64,000 nt of DNA from Rhabditoides inermis (taxonomy: Eukaryota; Nematoda; Chromadorea; Rhabditida; Rhabditidae), in assembly GCA_963966185.1 (NCBI GenBank), contig CAWZYM010000114.1:204001-268000 (forward strand), written 5' to 3'. The notes beneath the pieces are model-generated. The model was not told where the DNA came from and searched no databases. It saw only the letters and a list, made by a program, of their open reading frames with translations. Position numbers and translations under genes: made by a program. Shown here piece by piece: positions 46,871 through 64,000 of this stretch (position 1 is the stretch's first letter; the number at the start of each line of letters is the position of its first letter).

Positions 46871-49440
46871 GCGACCGTGATCGACAATGACGAAGACACA
46901 CCAATAGTGATAGAATTAGAATTTTTATGAAAACATAACGACAATGAAAACACTGTTTGTTGGATGTGAAAATAAAAGTTATGAAAAAGTTATATTTGGA
47001 ATATGAACTTATATAGGAAATTTGAAAACTGCGAGTGCATCAGAATTAGGCACTACATAAATTTATGCAGTCATGTAATTACAGTGAAGTATGAAAAGAC
47101 TGAGACCGTACAATGCACTAATATTCGTATAACCTTGATATTTGATTTAAGATATGAATAGGTTTGAAAAAGTGAATTTTGTACAGTGGTGCGTATAAGA
47201 TTCAGTTCAATGTTTCGTATTATGAGAATCTTCATTTGATTGCTTTGATGTTATTTTTCTTTAGAAGAAAACAGCGTCGAAAATCGACTGAAACAATGAT
47301 ATGTGTTAATGAGGAAAAAACCTGATCCAATCCGTACCGTACCTGAGAGAGCCAACAAGAAGAAACGCAGAAACCTCCTTATTCACTCCATAACAAACAA
47401 AACCGATTATGTAACAACCATATTTTTATCTCTTTTTTTAGTTGAGGTTGTCTTTGAACCTTTGCAATGAAATATTACTGAGAATAACTCAGTTACAATA
47501 AATGAATAAGCCATTAGAACCGGTCCGCATTACGTAATTGTACCACACAATAGCAACTAGTATAGTGCACCGCATAGAATGAATGAATACCTAGAATCTG
47601 AATGAATGTCGGGTTACCCGCATACTAGCATGAAATTTGATATTTGAATATGACACTATGGCAAGTATTGCAATTGATGATGAATATAGTAATATAGTGA
47701 GTTTAAATATAGGCACTGAACACACACGAGCCCTCGATGAGGTCTTGTCTCTCCGCCGCAATGCTTGGTTACTGTAGACACGCCCACTTGGGGGTACGGT
47801 ATGCAGTGGGACTTGTGACCGGACGCGAATGAGAGCGACTCCGACCGAGAGACTAGCCTAATCCCAGTGTAAGAGTGGGCCGCGGCGGCGTGTGTACGGT
47901 AGCTAGTGACTCAACACAACACTTCCCCGATGCCTGAAAGCTGAGGTGTTGCGTATCGCCCCGAGTGGCTGCAATTACATACGCCCATACCGAATACCTG
48001 CATCACCTTTAGCGAGAGAGCCAAGCGGCATTCCCTGTAGACACACTGAGACACCTCCTATCCAACCGAGAGCGAGCGCGACGCTCCGTAGTCAACCTTA
48101 TCACGCATAGAGACCCCGCGAGAGAAAGCGTCTCCCGCCGCTTAGAGCACTTAACACGCATCGAGTGGACACGGCTGGCTGGGGCGACAGCCACGGATGG
48201 TAGGAAGACACCGCGCGCACACGCTGAGAGAGAGTAGTAGAATGGAAACAACCCACCCAGTGTCGAGAAGAGAACAACGCTAGCGAGAACACAACGAGAA
48301 ACGGCAGGTCGGGGCGGGCGAGGCGATGAGGAATGATGGCTGCGGCGGCCGGTCTGCTATCGCGGCGCGTGTGGGCGGGGCCAGCGAGAGACTATGCTAA
48401 TGCGAGAGCGCGCGGGTGGTGAGAGGGAGAGACAGCGTGGGGCGCGGAGAGGCGGCAGACGGGGAGAGTATCGATTGGTTTTGGCGGGGGTACGGTAGGC
48501 CGAGTGGGTGGGAGGGGGAGAGAAGGGCAGGCGTGTGACGAAAGAGGTCGCCTAGAAACGGGCTGAATGGGGGAGAGGGATCTAGAACATTCGGGGTGAG
48601 GGAAGATAATAGGGTTCAAGTGACGTGGATTGATTTCGAAATACGTATTTTGAAAATTGGTGAACCTCGAACATTCCGTGTGAGAAATAAAAATAGCGAT
48701 CGAGTCACGTGAATGCATTTCGAAACGAATTTCGAAAGCGAAATTAGTTGTGATGCAACGGAATATTTCTTCATTCCTATTGCGAAAACTTGATAAGATA
48801 GGAGAGATGACTGTCACTGTACAGGATTCTTGCAAACGTCCGACACCTGAAAAGGAATGTTTTTCTCTCGCTAGTTTCGATCGATGCGAGTTGTTGACGG
48901 TGAGGGGCGAGTCTGTGTCTTCTCCAGCCTCTCCTCTTTCCATCCACTCTTTCGCCCGCTTTGTGTGTCGCATTCAACAAACATTGGACAGAATAGGGAT
49001 CATGTGATTTTCGGCCGGCTGGGCAAATAATAATTGGAATCGGCGTGGCGTTCAGCGGATCGATGTCGACATGATAAGAGTCCAATGACATCATTGGATT
49101 GCGAAAGAGCGACTGTACTACTACTTGTAGTGAATCATCAATTGTTCGCTTGAGTGATCTCACTGATACATCCATCTCACACTGCTCACACATCGAGGGA
49201 CCTGAAAACGTGGAATTCATAAAAATCTAATAAGCGGAATGTGTCGAGCCTATTTCAACATGATTACGATTTTTACTCACATTCTTCTCAGAACATGATT
49301 ACGATTTTTACTCACATTCTTCTCAGAACGGACCTACGATATATATGTGGGCAGTGAGAGACGGGAAAAAACTGCTGATAACATACCGGTTTCCCTGGGA
49401 ACGTGTTTTCGTGTGACTAATAAAATCTTCATGTATCCCA

Positions 49441-49504
<64 letters not shown>

Positions 49505-50066
49505 CTGTCATTTCTTTTGTCGTTTTAAAGGAGAGGAGTGCGGAGTGGTGAAATGAAATGATCACTGTTGTCACACGTCAAAAAATGACGATACAAAGTT
49601 TCCGTACTTCGTGGCGGGACCAATTTCGAAAACAAATTCCCATTGGAAACTCGTGTCAAATGGTGCCAAGTTTGTACCTCAACACGAAAAACTGACGAAT
49701 TGCCTGATTTTCAAGGTGCTATTTCGTTTTATATCACATTTATATTAATTGGTAGAGTTTTTATTTTGGTTTCAATTTGATCGCCATATCGATACTAACT
49801 ATGTCGACTTCATGTTATTATTCCGCACACCTCTCCTTTAAAAAAATTACTCAAAAAATGAGCGCTTCATGAAATATCAAAGAAGCGTTGCGGTAGCATC
49901 GTGGGTGGTCTTATTCACTACGATTCCAAATTCCAAACACCGCATAGTTCTGTACCACAATAATGCATGGGTGAAACATGAAAATCTACAGATCAGCTGT
50001 TTTATTCACAATTTCTTCAATTTTTGACTCGATAAAAACATTTTAAATTGATGTATTTGCTTTCAG
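46871..50066. other. Intergenic region with no convincing gene
   Basis: 46.9-47.7 kb is A/T-rich without visible exons. From 47.75 to 48.5 kb the sequence turns G/C-rich with TACSGTA-type heptamers (TACGGTA, TACTGTA) and GA tracts. A minus-strand frame at about 49015-49210 begins after ACGTTTTCAG and reads GPSMCEQCEMDVSVRSLKRT; it could be an isolated exon, but no partner exon is seen. A 35-bp unit is duplicated in tandem at about 49257-49328. 49560-50066 is A/T-rich and ends in TTGCTTTCAG at the CSB start. Confidence 0.5.
49444..49503. repeat. (AT)n microsatellite
   Basis: About 30 uninterrupted AT units, able to form a cruciform. Confidence 0.97.
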
Positions 50067-60909
<10,843 letters not shown>

Positions 60910-61172
60910 GAGTGGCCTCAGTGGGCGGAACTTAGCAGAGATTGTTATTGATTCATTGTATTGTTATGCATGTACATTGTACATATTCATTTTTAATTCA
61001 CTTGCTTTATGCATTGTCCAGATGATCTATATGAAGGTGTTCTTCGTTGTTGATGTGGCGATTCGGAATTGGTGACCAGAATGGGAGACAATGGCAGAAG
61101 ACAAAGCGATTGAGTCGAGAAGAAGTCTGTCGGGTGATCAAAAGTGCGCATTCCGATACCTGCCAGCCCGCG

Positions 61173-61215
<43 letters not shown>

Positions 61216-61344
61216 CTACCGTTCTGTTTTTGCGGCGGCGTCGTTGCGGCGCGTTGATTTGATGTGTTTGATGTGATGTCGCCTATCAACCTATCATGTC
61301 GTCAGGTTCCCGTCTCTTCTCTCTGTTTTTCGGATCTCTGGAGA

Positions 61345-61425
<81 letters not shown>

Positions 61426-61843
61426 GAGGGGAGAGTGGGCGTCGGATAATACCAGATCGAGGAGCGGAGGCGATTTCGATCCGCAATTGGCGCATCGTTT
61501 TGTTCGACGACATGTTGTTTTATGTGAAGAACATGTGAGATCGAACCTCGAAACGTTCATAGTGTTGTATAGTAATGTGTTTTGTAGTGTTATGTGGTGC
61601 AGTACATCCGTCGTTATCGAGTAATGCGCGGTATTCACGCCCTCTACTGTCAGGTGGTGTTTGTCGCTATTTCCATCGCTGGCCGTCTGCCAAACCCTTT
61701 TCTCTGCCTCTCTCCAGATCACACGCTATTTCTCTACTTCTCGCTCCAACTATTACATCGCAATGTGATGAGATCGAATTTATACATCACAGCATAGCAC
61801 GGCGCTGTGACTCGAGAAATTGATCAGCTGATAGGATAGGTGG

Positions 61844-61880
<37 letters not shown>

Positions 61881-62118
61881 CGAAAGAGTGTGGAATAGGA
61901 TGAGAGCGGGAGAGTGAGGGATGTAAGAGGGCGGATGTCTGGTTGCTTGCCCTTTAGATTGCAAGATTCGATAATTGCCCGTGTCCTTGTATAGCCATCC
62001 TGGAGGTGTCGCCAGCTGCTGAAAAAAACAATCTCCTCTCTGAATGGGCATAGGATAGGTGTAGGGGCAAAAAGCGCGACTTGTCTTCGCGCGGCCTTCG
62101 GTCCATCGAGCATAGCCC

Positions 62119-62166
<48 letters not shown>

Positions 62167-62328
62167 AGAGAGAGGAGGGGGGTGTGATTGAACCCAGCCC
62201 ATGTAGTGTCACATGTGCGTGCAGCCACCCGGAACGAACCTGGCCATGCCACTTTTTGATATGTTTGACGCGATTTCGAGGAGGGCTATGCATGTTGCGG
62301 CGGTGGCTTTCCATCCAATTCTCTCTCC

Positions 62329-62369
<41 letters not shown>

Positions 62370-62678
62370 TCTCTCTCCCTCTCTCTCTCTCCCTTCCCCC
62401 GATCTTTGCCCATTGTCCTCCTTCTCTCTTTCACACGCGAGGACGATCCCTCTTGCTCACTCCCCATTTCGAGATAATGCCATGAAGCAACGAGCCACTA
62501 GTATTTCCTTTTCTTTCAGAGAGAGAGAGGGGCAATTGCTGCATAATAGCATTCATGGAAAGTGGAAAGGCAACTCGCCCCGACTTTTACCCTCCCGCAA
62601 TTGTTGCACAATGCTTCCGCCCGGGTGCGCTGTTTATTTGTTCGTTTGTGTGTTCTTGCATAGACTAGTACTAGTAGT

Positions 62679-62722
<44 letters not shown>

Positions 62723-62892
62723 GTACTGTTTGCTGCTTGTTCTAGTTCTAATGAATGTCGCATCTCGAAAAACAGTGGCCGAAAACACGCGTTTTCGATC
62801 TCGACTCTCGACTTTATGTCTGCGTCCATCAAATCGGCGCGCGCTTTATGCGTATTGGTTCCAAATGTGCTCCGGCTTGCGACATCCTCCTT

Positions 62893-62943
<51 letters not shown>

Positions 62944-64000
62944 CTCTCAGGGACTACTGGACTACTGGACTAGTGTGTACGTGAACGCAAGCTTTCGTGC
63001 TATTTGGCTATTTCGGCTTTGAACTTCTCGATGTCTCGATGAAATGTCAAGTTTCTGAATGCATGCCGTTCACTTCCGACTACCGAAACGCGACTCAATT
63101 TGTTTTGTTGTACGCTCCATCACACCCTTGTGTATTCAGGTTCCCTCTTCTCTCTTCTGATTCCGATATGATGAGTGTTATGTCGTTATATGTATGTTAT
63201 GTGTATGAGAGGGGGGGGGGGCTGTGAAAATGATTGCAAACCCAAATGGCAGACGAGATCCGGTTTCGATATCAGAGAATGATTAGGAATTAGACATGCG
63301 CATATTGGTCCCTTTCGTCGGCCGGCCACATTTTTCGGGCCGCAGCCACTCGCCCCGATGCGCACTTTACCAGTACAGCGCGTATACAGGCGTTTTTGGG
63401 TTCACTGAGTCACGCATACAGTAATGCGGTAGGGGCATTGTCCGAGCAGCGATGCGACATTGTCGACGCTTCTTTTTCATGCCTCTCGCGCATACAATGG
63501 ACGAGAAAAGACGCGTGTGTTCGATGTGTGAGAAATGACGATTCAATACGATTCCCGTTTCGGAGAGGCGACTTTGCTAGCCTATTAGCCTTCCCATGTC
63601 TACTCCCCTCTCTCTGTCTGTCCCTTTCACAGTAGATCGCTATCTCCTCTCATTTTCATTTGCCTCGCCTGCTCTGTGCTCTCTCAAGGCTGCACACTGT
63701 TTTTGACTCTCTACACTCTGCATAATAAGGATAGTGTCGTGATTTTATATGTTTGTGTATGAGTGGTGGCGTCTCTCTTACTCTTACACATTCGCGGCAC
63801 AAATATGAGTGGTAGTAGGGATATAGAGAACATGGTACATGGAGAGAGAGAGAGAGAGAGAGGAGAGACGCTGTGGTAGTGAAAACGAGAAGTGTCGTCT
63901 TTACCTTCCGCTTTGTTTTATTTTCCGTCTCCGTCGCGGCCTTGATGTGTCGGCGTGTCGTTATACCTTTCTCCCCACTAATTTCGCCCATTGATCACAT
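60910..64000. other. Gene-poor region dense in CT/GA microsatellites
   Basis: No exon is convincing. It starts as the CSB 3' UTR. CT or GA tracts occur at about 61174-61212, 61351-61421, 61851-61876, 62124-62163, 62322-62392, 62680-62719, 62897-62942 and 63842-63862. A run of ten G lies near 63214. Long frames here translate only the repeats (Leu/Ser or Arg/Glu). Upstream or UTR sequence of a gene beyond the right edge is possible. Confidence 0.6.

Noticed and set aside
48392..49220. Minus-strand frames of 147-193 codons
   Set aside because: Composition is mixed, no partner exons or domains are found, and part overlaps purine-rich DNA. Kept only as a possible isolated exon at 49015-49210.
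60993..63991. Frames with long Leu/Ser or Arg/Glu runs
   Set aside because: All depend on CT/GA microsatellites.

Overview
This is a eukaryotic nuclear genome window, most likely from a free-living rhabditid-type (clade V) nematode. The species is an inference that I could not verify. Supporting signs are many short introns (about 40-60 nt), GTGAGT donors and TTTCAG acceptors, very tight gene packing, and several ATGs sitting directly behind a polypyrimidine-AG. That last pattern is what spliced-leader trans-splicing leaves. Gene content also fits nematodes: a secreted single-domain CULT protein and a Fer-type SH2 tyrosine kinase.

Layout, left half. The last exon of an unrecognised gene (12-128) is followed by a long coiled-coil golgin with a C-terminal GRIP-like domain (1155-11940, + strand, about 44 exons). 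A minus-strand pair follows: an F-box-like protein (12612-14855) and a small MOZART1-like protein (12171-12427). A plus-strand pair comes next: a secreted CULT-domain protein (15083-15842) and a minimal Nup42/NUPL2-like CCCH zinc-finger nucleoporin (16129-16743). Then there is a minus-strand series: PDIA6 (19211-21086), TRAPPC4 (17567-18791) and LAMTOR4 (16937-17342). The ribosomal protein uS7/RPS5 gene (21647-22412, +) is convergent with a single-pass membrane, coiled-coil protein (22544-27264, -). One intron of that last gene holds a 3.3-kb composite mobile element. A multi-pass membrane protein of unknown function (28506-29839, -) ends the gene-rich part.

Middle. From about 27.5 to 34 kb the DNA is repeat-derived: tRNA-headed SINEs, a non-LTR reverse-transcriptase fragment and pyrimidine-rich low-complexity DNA. 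From about 34.0 to 46.9 kb lies a striking satellite made of two unrelated families. A roughly 110-bp unit (type I) and a 143-bp unit (type II) alternate in blocks about seven times, with conserved linkers at the joins. I see no gene in it.

Right half. The CSB/ERCC6 Snf2 translocase gene spans 50067-60909 (+). A Fer-type SH2-tyrosine kinase gene (55536-58110, -) lies entirely inside one 3.46-kb CSB intron. The last 3 kb is full of CT/GA microsatellites and has no convincing gene.

Cross-cutting signals. The palindrome TGACGTCA recurs at least 14 times, mostly in short introns and sometimes at both ends of one intron. GA/CT microsatellites consistently start next to 5' splice sites. Small inverted-repeat (MITE-like) elements sit in introns. 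The genes act in ER-Golgi-lysosome traffic (PDIA6, TRAPPC4, golgin, LAMTOR4), mRNA export (Nup42), translation (RPS5), DNA repair (CSB) and signalling (SH2-TK). No single pathway joins them.
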